39,828 nucleotides of DNA. Source: JAEYFP01 sp047602645 (GTDB taxonomy: Bacteria > Bacillota > Clostridia > Lachnospirales > Lachnospiraceae). Location of the stretch: contig JASGGU010000031.1 of NCBI GenBank assembly GCA_047602645.1, positions 1 to 39,828 on the forward strand, in the 5' to 3' direction. How positions within the stretch are numbered: position 1 is the stretch's first letter; each line of letters opens with the position of its first letter. The notes under the pieces are model-generated. The model was not told the DNA's origin. It saw nothing but the letters and a program-made list of their open reading frames with translations, and ran no database searches. Shown one piece after another: positions 16,223 through 24,017 of this stretch. Made by a program: the position numbers and the translations under genes.

Positions 16223-16453
16223 ATGCTGGAAAAATTAGAAAAAATGTTAAAAGAGCAATTGAATGCGGAAGCGGAAATTACGGAAAAAACATCCTTTAAA
16301 GAGGATTTGGGAGCCGATTCCCTCGATCTTTTTGAACTCGTAATGGCGATGGAGGAGGAATTCGGAATAGAAATACCGCCGGAAGAGCTGGAGCAGATTT
16401 TAACTGTGGGAGATATGATCAGTTATTTAAAGGAACATGGCGTGGAGGCTTAG
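16223..16453 (+). CDS. acpP: Acyl carrier protein
   Basis: 76 residues, acidic, with the phosphopantetheine site LGADSLD (Ser33) and the usual helix II ELVMAMEEEFGIEIP. AAGGAG sits 7-8 bases before the ATG. It carries growing acyl chains for every enzyme in the cluster. First gene of the operon and directly behind the promoter and operator array. Length and motif are normal for AcpP. Confidence 0.96.
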   Translation: MLEKLEKMLKEQLNAEAEITEKTSFKEDLGADSLDLFELVMAMEEEFGIEIPPEELEQILTVGDMISYLKEHGVEA

Positions 16454-16463
16454 GCAGAGAGCG

Positions 16464-17399
16464 ATGAAAACAAGAGTTACAAAGCTGTTGGGAATTGAAG
16501 AGCCGGTTATACAGGGCGGCATGGCTTGGGTAGCCGAACACCGGCTTGCGGCGGCGGTATCCGAGGCAGGCGGACTTGGTCTGATCGGAGCAGCGAGTGC
16601 GCCTCCGGAAATCGTGCGGGAAGAAATCAGAAAAACGAAGGAACTCACTAAGAACCCTTTTGGTGTCAATGTCATGCTGATAAATCCGAATGCGGATGAG
16701 GTGGCAAAAATTATCATTGAGGAGAAGGTTCCGGTTGTGACAACAGGAGCCGGCAATCCGGCACGGTTTCTTCCGATGTGGAAGGCGGCGGGCATCCGGG
16801 TTATTCCGGTTGTTGCGAGCGTTGCCATGGCGAGATTGATGGAAAAGGCCGGAGCGGATGCCGTTGTCGCGGAGGGAACAGAGGCCGGCGGGCATATCGG
16901 CTCGGCGACGACGATGACGCTTGTGCCGCAGGTGGCGGATGCTGTGACGATCCCGGTCATTGCGGCGGGCGGTATTGCGGACGGCAGAGGCTTTGCGGCG
17001 GCGATCATACTCGGCGCAGAAGCAGTGCAGATGGGTACGAGGTTTGTGGCGGCCGGGGAATCCATTGCGCATCCGAATTTTAAAGAACGGATCTGCAGGG
17101 CAAAGGATATCGATTCCGAGGTGACAGGCAGGAGCACAGGACATCCGATCCGTGTCCTGCGTAACCAGATGACAAAGGAATATCTGCGCATGGAGCAGGA
17201 GGGAGTATCATTTGAGGAAATGGAGCGGTTGACACTCGGTTCCTTAAGAAAAGCGGTTATCGAGGGTGATATAAAAAACGGAAGCCTGATGGCGGGACAG
17301 ATTGCCGGACTTATCAAGGAAGAAAAAACATGCCGGGAGATTATCCGGGAAATCATACAGGAGGCCGAAGCGCTGCTGAACGGTAGGGAGAAATTATGA
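16464..17399 (+). CDS. fabK: Enoyl-ACP reductase II (FMN-dependent FabK)
   Basis: 311 residues from the ATG at 16464, chosen over an earlier in-frame ATG inside acpP because KTRVTKLLGIEEPVIQGGM is the normal FabK start. It is a nitronate-monooxygenase-like TIM barrel: VPVVTTGAGNPARF, the catalytic-region motif AEGTEAGGHIG with His144, and the FMN phosphate-binding IPVIAAGGIADGRG and GTRFVAAGES. It reduces trans-2-enoyl-ACP with NAD(P)H as the last step of each elongation round and replaces FabI. It ends 4 bases into fabD (ATGA). Confidence 0.95.
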   Translation: MKTRVTKLLGIEEPVIQGGMAWVAEHRLAAAVSEAGGLGLIGAASAPPEIVREEIRKTKELTKNPFGVNVMLINPNADEVAKIIIEEKVPVVTTGAGNPARFLPMWKAAGIRVIPVVASVAMARLMEKAGADAVVAEGTEAGGHIGSATTMTLVPQVADAVTIPVIAAGGIADGRGFAAAIILGAEAVQMGTRFVAAGESIAHPNFKERICRAKDIDSEVTGRSTGHPIRVLRNQMTKEYLRMEQEGVSFEEMERLTLGSLRKAVIEGDIKNGSLMAGQIAGLIKEEKTCREIIREIIQEAEALLNGREKL

Positions 17400-18310
17400 A
17401 AAAAATCGCATATCTGTTTCCGGGACAGGGAACACAATACATCGGAATGGGAAAGGAATTTTATGACAGCTTCCCGGTATGCAGGGAGGTCTTTGCATTG
17501 GCATCCAAAGCAACAGGACTTTCTGTAGAAGAGCTTTGCTTTGCGGAGAATGAACGGCTGTCCATAACGGAATATACACAGATTGCCATCCTGACGGTGG
17601 AAGCGGCAATTTTAAAAGCAATGGAAGAAAAGGGACTGCAGCCGGACTATGCGGCGGGCTTGAGTCTCGGAGAATATGGCGCTCTGATTGCTTCGGGAGC
17701 GCTTACTTTGGAGGATGCGTTCCGGCTTGTAAGAAAACGCGGCATTTTTATGCAGGAGGCGGTTCCGGCAGGCGGTGCGATGTCGGCGGTGCTCGGTATG
17801 GAGACGGGAAAGATTGAAGAGGTCTGTGAGAAAACGCCGGGTCTTGTCTCGGTGGCAAATTACAACTGTCCGGGGCAAAGTGTCATCACAGGAGAGGCGG
17901 ACTCTGTGAAAGCAGCCTCGGAGCAGCTTTTAAAGGAAGGCGCAAAGAGAGTGATTCCGTTAAATGTAAGCGGCCCGTTTCATTCCGAAATGCTTAAGGG
18001 TGCTGGAGAACGGCTTTCTAAGGAGCTTGAGGAAACACCGATCCATCAAATAAAAATCCCTTATGTGTCAAATGTGACGGCAGGGTTTGTAACGGATGCC
18101 TCTGCGGTGCCGGGACTTTTGATGCGTCAGGTTTCTTCACCGGTGCGCTGGCAGCAGAGTGTGGAACTCCTGCTTGCCGAAGGAGTGACGGAATTTGCGG
18201 AAATAGGCCCGGGGAAAACACTGAGCGGTTTTATGAAAAAAATAGACAAAGAGGCATTGGTATTCCATATTGAAAAACCGGAGGATTTAGAGAACTATGT
18301 TAACAGGTAA
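17396..18310 (+). CDS. fabD: Malonyl-CoA:ACP transacylase
   Basis: 304 residues. The N-terminus has FPGQGTQYIGMG. The nucleophile motif is GLSLGEYGAL with Ser90 (the usual His before Ser is Leu here, a modest deviation), and the catalytic His196 is in GPFHSEML; ANYNCPGQSVITG is also typical. It loads malonyl groups from malonyl-CoA onto ACP. It overlaps fabK by 4 bases and fabG by 14. Confidence 0.95.
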   Translation: MKKIAYLFPGQGTQYIGMGKEFYDSFPVCREVFALASKATGLSVEELCFAENERLSITEYTQIAILTVEAAILKAMEEKGLQPDYAAGLSLGEYGALIASGALTLEDAFRLVRKRGIFMQEAVPAGGAMSAVLGMETGKIEEVCEKTPGLVSVANYNCPGQSVITGEADSVKAASEQLLKEGAKRVIPLNVSGPFHSEMLKGAGERLSKELEETPIHQIKIPYVSNVTAGFVTDASAVPGLLMRQVSSPVRWQQSVELLLAEGVTEFAEIGPGKTLSGFMKKIDKEALVFHIEKPEDLENYVNR

Positions 18311-19037
18311 AATTGCGCTTGTGACGGGTGCCGGCAGAGGTATCGGCAGACAAATCGCAAAGACGCTCGCGGGTGCGGGTGCATATGTCTATGTGAACTA
18401 CTGCGGCTCAAGAGAGCAGGCCGAGGAAGCGGTAAGAGAAATTGAAGAGGCGGGCGGCAGTGCGCAGAGTATTTGTTGTGATGTTGCAGATTTTGAAGCG
18501 GTAGGACGGATGCTGAAGCAGGTTATGGAAGAACAGGGAAGACTGGATATTCTTGTAAACAACGCCGGAATTACAAAAGATAATCTTTTGATGAAGATGT
18601 CCGAGGAGGAATTTGACCGGGTGCTTGCAACAAACTTAAAGGGAGCGTTTCATACGATTCGTCATGCCTCCCGGTATTTGATCAAGCAGCGCAGCGGGAA
18701 AATCGTCAATATTTCTTCCGTGTCAGGTGTACTCGGAAATGCGGGGCAGGCGAATTACAGCGCATCAAAAGCGGGAATCATCGGACTGACTAAGAGTGCG
18801 GCACGCGAGCTGGCCGTGAGAGGAATCAATGTCAATGCCGTGGCACCCGGATATATTAATACAGAGATGACGGCGTGTTTGTCCGATACGGTAAAGGAAC
18901 GGACGCTGTCACAAATACCGCTGGGCCGTATGGGAAGCACTCTGGATATTGCAAACGCCGTGTTATTTTTAGTATCGGAGCAGGCGGCATATATGACCGG
19001 TCAGGTGCTGAACGTAGACGGCGGGATGGCAATTTAA
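18297..19037 (+). CDS. fabG: 3-oxoacyl-ACP reductase
   Basis: 246 residues, a classical short-chain dehydrogenase: NADP-binding TGAGRGIGRQIA, NNAGIT, catalytic Asn114, Ser141, Tyr154 and Lys158 (NYSASKAG), and a C-terminal TGQVLNVDGGMAI. It performs the first reduction of the elongation cycle. The start overlaps fabD by 14 bases. A 60-base gap follows before fabF, holding a small hairpin TGCCGG-cat-CCGGCA (19068-19082) directly before the fabF ribosome-binding site. Confidence 0.95.
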   Translation: MLTGKIALVTGAGRGIGRQIAKTLAGAGAYVYVNYCGSREQAEEAVREIEEAGGSAQSICCDVADFEAVGRMLKQVMEEQGRLDILVNNAGITKDNLLMKMSEEEFDRVLATNLKGAFHTIRHASRYLIKQRSGKIVNISSVSGVLGNAGQANYSASKAGIIGLTKSAARELAVRGINVNAVAPGYINTEMTACLSDTVKERTLSQIPLGRMGSTLDIANAVLFLVSEQAAYMTGQVLNVDGGMAI

Positions 19038-19097
19038 CTGTCATAATTTAATAATCATGAATCAGCATGCCGGCATCCGGCACAAAAGGAGGTTTCT

Positions 19098-20339
19098 ATG
19101 AAACGAAGGGTCGTAGTGACAGGGCTTGGTGCGATCACCCCGATCGGTTTGAGTGTGGAGGAATTCTGGGCTTCGGTTAAGGAAAAAAAGCTGGGATTTG
19201 ATGTAATCACACATTTTGATGCGACAGATTATAAATGCCGTCTGGCCGCGGAGGTAAAGGGCTTTGACGGGAAAGATTATATGGATTTTAAATCAGCCAA
19301 ACGGATGGAGCTTTTCAGCCAATACGCCGTAGCGGCTGCAAAGGAAGCTGTTCTGGACGCGGCAATTGATATGGAAAAAGAGGACGCCTATCGCGTAGGC
19401 TGTGCAATCGGTTCGGGAATCGGCAGTCTGCAGGCGTTGGAGAGAGAACATGCAAAGCTGATTGAAAAAGGACCGAATAAGATCAATCCGCTGCTCATTC
19501 CGATGATGATATCCAATATGGCGGCCGGAAATGTGTCGATTGTATATGGATTGAAGGGAAAGAGCATTAACGTTGTAACGGCGTGCGCGGCGGGTACAAA
19601 TTGTATCGGAGAGGCTTTCCGTACCATTCAGTATGGGGATGCGGATATGATGCTTGCAGGCGGGACAGAGAGCAGTGTAACGCCGGTCGGTATCGCGGGC
19701 TTTACGGCGCTGACGGCGCTTTCCTCAGAAACGGATCCTGCCCGCTGTTCTCTTCCGTTTGACAAAAACAGAAGCGGCTTTGTGATGGGAGAGGGCGCGG
19801 CCGTAGTCGTGCTGGAAGAGCTGGAGCATGCAAAAAAGCGCGGCGCAAGGATCTATGCAGAGCTAAAAGGCTATGGCTGTTCTTCCGATGCCTATCATAT
19901 TACCTCTCCCGCCGAGGACGGACAGGGCGCGGCAAGGGCGATGCAGAACGCAATGGCGGATGCGGGTGTGAAACCGGAGGAAATTTATTACATCAATGCA
20001 CACGGTACGGCAACGCATCATAATGATTTATTCGAAACGCGTGCAATCAAGCTGGCCTTCGGCAAACATGCCTATGAGATGCGGATTAATTCGACGAAGT
20101 CCATGATCGGACATCTGCTTGGCGCAGCGGGAGCCATTGAATTTGTGACCTGTGTCAAGGAGCTTGAGGAGGGCTATCTTCATGCAACAGCAGGCTATAC
20201 GGTGCCTGATGAAGAAATGGACCTGAATTACTGCAGGGAGGCCTATGAAGGCAAAATCAAGTATGCCCTTTCCAATTCGCTCGGCTTCGGCGGGCACAAT
20301 GCTTCGCTGCTTGTGTCAGGCTATGAGGAGGGTAACTGA
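19098..20339 (+). CDS. fabF: 3-oxoacyl-ACP synthase II
   Basis: 413 residues, full-length KAS II. Catalytic triad: Cys163 in TACAAGTN, His302 in NAHGTATHHND and His339 in KSMIGHLLGAAGA. The N-terminus RRVVVTGLGAITPIG and C-terminus NSLGFGGHNASL are standard. AAGGAGG precedes the ATG. It condenses malonyl-ACP with acyl-ACP. The stop shares one base with the fabZ start (TGATG). Confidence 0.96.
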   Translation: MKRRVVVTGLGAITPIGLSVEEFWASVKEKKLGFDVITHFDATDYKCRLAAEVKGFDGKDYMDFKSAKRMELFSQYAVAAAKEAVLDAAIDMEKEDAYRVGCAIGSGIGSLQALEREHAKLIEKGPNKINPLLIPMMISNMAAGNVSIVYGLKGKSINVVTACAAGTNCIGEAFRTIQYGDADMMLAGGTESSVTPVGIAGFTALTALSSETDPARCSLPFDKNRSGFVMGEGAAVVVLEELEHAKKRGARIYAELKGYGCSSDAYHITSPAEDGQGAARAMQNAMADAGVKPEEIYYINAHGTATHHNDLFETRAIKLAFGKHAYEMRINSTKSMIGHLLGAAGAIEFVTCVKELEEGYLHATAGYTVPDEEMDLNYCREAYEGKIKYALSNSLGFGGHNASLLVSGYEEGN

Positions 20340-20770
20340 TGGTACTGAATACGGAACAAATCATGGAAATTATCCCGCACAGGCAGCCGTTTTTACTGCT
20401 GGATACGGTGGAGGAGCTGGAAGCAGGAAAGCGGGTCGTCGCCAAAAAATGCGTGAGCTATAACGAACCTTATTTTGTGGGGCATTTTCCAAAAGAACCG
20501 GTGATGCCGGGTGTGCTGATTGTAGAGGCGATGGCGCAGGCCGGTGCGGTGGCAATGCTTTCTTTGGAAGAAATGCGGGGAAAAACCGCATATTTTGCAG
20601 GAATTAAATCAGCGAAATTCAAGAAAAAGGTAGTTCCGGGAGATGTACTCCTGTTGGAAATGGAAATCATAAAGGTGAAGGGACCGATCGGAATCGGATA
20701 CGGGACAGCGAAGGTAAACGGAAAGCTCGCCGCCAGCGCGGAGCTGATGTTTGCGATCGGCTCTGCCTAA
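20339..20770 (+). CDS. fabZ: 3-hydroxyacyl-ACP dehydratase
   Basis: 143 residues, hot-dog fold. The start motif IIPHRQPFLLLDTV, catalytic His49 in VGHFPKEPVMPGVL and Glu63 in VEAMAQAG are all present. It dehydrates 3-hydroxyacyl-ACP to the enoyl form used by FabK. In streptococcal-type clusters accB lies just before fabZ and accC just after; neither is here. Confidence 0.95.
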   Translation: MVLNTEQIMEIIPHRQPFLLLDTVEELEAGKRVVAKKCVSYNEPYFVGHFPKEPVMPGVLIVEAMAQAGAVAMLSLEEMRGKTAYFAGIKSAKFKKKVVPGDVLLLEMEIIKVKGPIGIGYGTAKVNGKLAASAELMFAIGSA

Positions 20771-20786
20771 AATAGAGGAGAGCAGT

Positions 20787-22568
20787 ATGTGGGCTGTAAA
20801 GCGAAGCAGAAAGAAATATTATACATTGAGAAGCTTGGCAGAGATAGAAGGGAACCCCGCAGGGGAGCATATGGAACCTGCACCCCAAATGGATGTACAG
20901 GAGCTGTGGGCAGAACCTGTGAGAGGAGCTGACGAGGATAAAATTGTCTGCAAATCCTGTAAAGCATTTTTGTCTAAGCAGGAAACGGTCGCCAATCTAT
21001 ATGTCTGTAAAAAATGCGGCTATCATTTTCGGGTGCGAACGAATAACCGGATCAAAATGATTGCGGATGCGGATACGTTTCAGGAATGGTTTCCTGATAC
21101 AGGGCAGAAAAATCCGCTGGAATTTCCGGGATATCCGGAAAAACTGTCTGAGGTACAGGAAAAGACCGGACAAACAGAGGGAGTAACGGTAGGCAGTGCG
21201 AGAATTCAGGGTGAACCGGTTGTGCTCGGTATCTGCGACGCCCGTTTTTTAATGGGCAGTATGGGAAGTGTCTACGGGGAAAGAATCACAAGAGCAGTGG
21301 AGCGGGCGACAGAACTTCGGCTTCCGGTCATTCTTTTTTGCTGCTCCGGCGGGGCCAGAATGCAGGAGGGCATTTTATCGCTGATGCAGATGGAAAAAAC
21401 GGCGGCAGCCATCAAGCGTCACAGTGATGCGGGACTTTTGTACATACCGGTTCTCACCGACCCGACGACAGGCGGTGTGACGGCCAGCTTTGCGATGCTT
21501 GGCGACATCATACTTGCGGAGCCGGAAGCACTGATCGGATTTGCGGGACCGCGCGTGATCGAAAAAACGATTGGGGAAAAGCTGCCAAATGGGTTCCAGA
21601 GTGCGGAATTCCAGCTTAGGCATGGCTTTGTCGATGCGGTTGTGGAGCGTAAGGAGCTGAAGGATACGCTGTACCGCCTCATCAGGTTTTATCATCAGAT
21701 TACAAGCTTCCGCGCCTTTTTACCGGGACGGGCGGACTATGCCCAGCCGGATGAATGCGCACGGGAGAGGGCGGCGTCGGCCGCGAGCAAAAGCGTATGG
21801 GAACGGGTAAAGGCCGCCCGGCGGATAGACCGGCCTGCAGCTTCTGATTATATCGAGCTGATCTTTACCGATTTTTTCGAGCTGCACGGGGATCGGTATT
21901 ACAGGGATGATCCGGCAGTGATCGGAGGAGTCGCTTATCTGGACGGACAGCCTGTGACGGTGATCGGCATCCAGAAGGGAAAGGATATCGCGGAATGCAA
22001 ACAGCGCAATTACGGCATGTGTTCGCCCGAAGGCTATCGGAAAGCCCTGCGCCTGATGAAGCTCGCGGAAAAATTCCATCATCCGGTCTTCACCTTTGTG
22101 AATACGTCCGGTGCTTTTTGCGGTAAGGAAGCCGAGGAAACGGGACAGGGAGAAGCGATCGCCCGTAATCTTTATGAGATGTCCGCTCTTAAAGTGCCGG
22201 TTGTCTGTGTTATGATCGGAGAAGGAGGCAGCGGCGGTGCGCTGGCACTTGCTGTCGGCAACGAGGTGTGGATGATGGAGAACGCGACCTATTCGATCCT
22301 TTCGCCTGAGGGCTTTGCATCGATTTTGTGGAAGGATGCCGACCGGGCGGCCGAGGCGGCGGAGATGATGCGTCTGACGGCCGAGGATCTAAAGCGTCTG
22401 CAAATCATAGAAAAAATCATTCCGGAATACGGCGGTGCGGATGCGGTGACATTGCCGTCGATCGCAATGTATTTAAAAAGAAGCTTTAAGGAATATCTCA
22501 ACCGGAGTGCTTGTGAGGAAAACAAGGACTATGCGGATGAACGCTATAAAAGATTTCGGAAATTTTAG
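20787..22568 (+). CDS. accDA: Acetyl-CoA carboxylase carboxyltransferase, fused beta-alpha subunits
   Basis: 593 residues from the ATG at 20787 (GAGGAG at 20775-20780). Residues 1 to about 305 are AccD: a four-Cys zinc ribbon (C55, C58, C74, C77), CCSGGARMQEG, DPTTGGVTASFAMLGD and IGFAGPRVIE. Residues about 334-593 are AccA: ELHGDRYYRDDPAVIGG, NYGMCSPEGYRKALRLM, VNTSGAFCGKEAEETGQGEA and GEGGSGGALALAVGN. A linker of about 30 residues joins them in one uninterrupted frame. The AccA part lacks some N-terminal helix compared with free-standing AccA. Together they transfer the carboxyl group from carboxybiotin to acetyl-CoA, giving malonyl-CoA for FabD. Biotin carboxylase and BCCP must be encoded elsewhere. 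Confidence 0.93.
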   Translation: MWAVKRSRKKYYTLRSLAEIEGNPAGEHMEPAPQMDVQELWAEPVRGADEDKIVCKSCKAFLSKQETVANLYVCKKCGYHFRVRTNNRIKMIADADTFQEWFPDTGQKNPLEFPGYPEKLSEVQEKTGQTEGVTVGSARIQGEPVVLGICDARFLMGSMGSVYGERITRAVERATELRLPVILFCCSGGARMQEGILSLMQMEKTAAAIKRHSDAGLLYIPVLTDPTTGGVTASFAMLGDIILAEPEALIGFAGPRVIEKTIGEKLPNGFQSAEFQLRHGFVDAVVERKELKDTLYRLIRFYHQITSFRAFLPGRADYAQPDECARERAASAASKSVWERVKAARRIDRPAASDYIELIFTDFFELHGDRYYRDDPAVIGGVAYLDGQPVTVIGIQKGKDIAECKQRNYGMCSPEGYRKALRLMKLAEKFHHPVFTFVNTSGAFCGKEAEETGQGEAIARNLYEMSALKVPVVCVMIGEGGSGGALALAVGNEVWMMENATYSILSPEGFASILWKDADRAAEAAEMMRLTAEDLKRLQIIEKIIPEYGGADAVTLPSIAMYLKRSFKEYLNRSACEENKDYADERYKRFRKF

Positions 22569-22583
22569 CAGATGGAGGATGGG

Positions 22584-23555
22584 ATGACAGGAAGAATATG
22601 CGGAACGGGGAGCTGCCTTCCGGAGCTTCGTGTGACAAATGAGGATTTGAGCAACCGGATGGATACGTCTGATGAATGGATCAAAAGCCGTACAGGGATT
22701 GAGGCGAGGCATCTTGCGGTGGAGGAAACAACGACCGGCATGGCTGTCTGTGCCGCAAAAGAAGCGATGTCCCAGGCCGGCATTGACGCACAGGAAATAG
22801 AGCTGATCATTGCGGCGACGGTTACCCCTGATTATTTATTTCCTTATCTTTCGGGTGAGGTACAGAGGGAAATTGGTGCATCAGGTGCTGTTGCTTTTGA
22901 TATCGGGGCCGCCTGTTCGGGATTTTTGTTTGCGTTGGGAATGGCCTATGCCTATCTGAAATCAGGGCTTTACAAAAATGCGCTGATCATCGGGGCGGAA
23001 ACACTTTCTAAAATTATGGACTGGAATGACCGCTCAACCTGTGTTCTGTTTGGCGACGGAGCGGGTGCCGCGGTGTTAAAAGCAGACACGCAGGGAATCA
23101 GAAGTATTGTGCAGGGCTCCGACGGCGCGAAGGGAATGGTGCTTTCCTGCAGGGGAAGAATGCCGGACAATCCGTTTCTTAGGCAGGAACAACAGGAATC
23201 AGGGCCCTTTTATGTGCAGATGAACGGACAGGAGGTCTATAAGTTTGCGGTTAGGACCGTGCCCGCCTGTATTGAACAGGCGCTTGAAGAGGCGGGGCTT
23301 TGCGCGGGGGATGTGAAGCTGTTTGTGCTGCATCAGGCAAATTACCGGATTATCGAGGCCGTTGCAAAGCGGCTTAAGCAGCCGATGGAAAAATTTCCGA
23401 CCTGTTTGCAGGAATGCGGAAATATTTCTGCGGCAAGTGTGCCGATTTTACTTGATAAAATCAATCAAGATGGTAAACTGAAAAAAGGAGATACGGTCGT
23501 GCTTGCCGGATTCGGTGCGGGACTTACGTGGGGGGCCTGTGTCCTGACGTGGTAA
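22584..23555 (+). CDS. fabH: 3-oxoacyl-ACP synthase III
   Basis: 323 residues from the ATG at 22584, preferred over the ATG at 22572 because GGAGG (22574-22578) is correctly spaced and the protein then starts MTGRICGTGSCLP as in other FabH. Catalytic residues: Cys111 in GAACSGF, His250 in VLHQANYRI and Asn280 in CGNISAASV (usually GNTSAAS). WIKSRTGIEARH is the typical CoA-binding region. It starts chains by condensing acyl-CoA with malonyl-ACP. It sits near the 3' end of the cluster rather than near the front. Confidence 0.95.
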   Translation: MTGRICGTGSCLPELRVTNEDLSNRMDTSDEWIKSRTGIEARHLAVEETTTGMAVCAAKEAMSQAGIDAQEIELIIAATVTPDYLFPYLSGEVQREIGASGAVAFDIGAACSGFLFALGMAYAYLKSGLYKNALIIGAETLSKIMDWNDRSTCVLFGDGAGAAVLKADTQGIRSIVQGSDGAKGMVLSCRGRMPDNPFLRQEQQESGPFYVQMNGQEVYKFAVRTVPACIEQALEEAGLCAGDVKLFVLHQANYRIIEAVAKRLKQPMEKFPTCLQECGNISAASVPILLDKINQDGKLKKGDTVVLAGFGAGLTWGACVLTW

Positions 23556-23577
23556 TAGAAATCAAAAGGGTGATGAG

Positions 23578-24015
23578 ATGATTGCGGAAAAGACATTGAA
23601 CAGCCTGCTCGTAGAGCTTTTTAAGGATATAATGGAAATTGAGGAAAAAAAGCTGATTACGGAGGAATTTAAGGATATCACATATAATGATATGCATGTA
23701 ATCGAAGCGATCGGGCTTGAAGATTCCAAAAAAATGTCGCAGATTGCAAGGCTGATGTCCGTCACGATGGGAACGCTGACAAAGGCGGTCGATTCCCTGT
23801 GTGAAAAGGGCTATGTCGAGCGCGTAAGAAGCGAGAAGGATAAGCGTGTTGTGCTGGTCAGCCTGACGGAAAGAGGCAGAGGCGCATATCGTCACCATGA
23901 GAAGTTCCACAATGACATGATTTCCTGTATCTTAGAGGAGATAAACGAGGAAGAGAGCAAGGTTCTGATCCATGCCTTAAGCCGTCTTGTCGATTATTTT
24001 AAAGAAAAGTATTAA
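23578..24015 (+). CDS. fabT: MarR-family regulator, probable FabT-like repressor of the cluster
   Basis: 145 residues. The winged helix-turn-helix is clear: SQIARLMSVTMGTLTKAVDS for the recognition region, then the wing GYVERVRSEKDKRVVLVSLTERG. Helices at both ends would form the dimer. In streptococci the MarR protein FabT, with acyl-ACP as corepressor, binds TTTGA-N3-TCAAA-like sites before fab genes; three such sites lie before acpP here. It is 22 bases after fabH on the same strand, so it is probably part of the operon and autoregulated through the acpP promoter. The identity as FabT is inferred from context and site. Its stop lies 2 bases from the stop of the convergent gene. Confidence 0.8.
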   Translation: MIAEKTLNSLLVELFKDIMEIEEKKLITEEFKDITYNDMHVIEAIGLEDSKKMSQIARLMSVTMGTLTKAVDSLCEKGYVERVRSEKDKRVVLVSLTERGRGAYRHHEKFHNDMISCILEEINEEESKVLIHALSRLVDYFKEKY

Positions 24016-24017
24016 CG

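Noticed and set aside
16427..17437. Minus-strand open frame of about 336 codons opposite fabK
   Set aside because: Shadow of fabK: Ser/Ala/Ile/Pro-rich translation with no domain, and the plus-strand protein is unmistakable.
21700..21830. Possible frameshift joining separate accD and accA genes
   Set aside because: The frame is continuous, with a plausible Ala/Arg-rich linker and no stop or ribosome-binding site between the halves, so a true fusion is the better reading.
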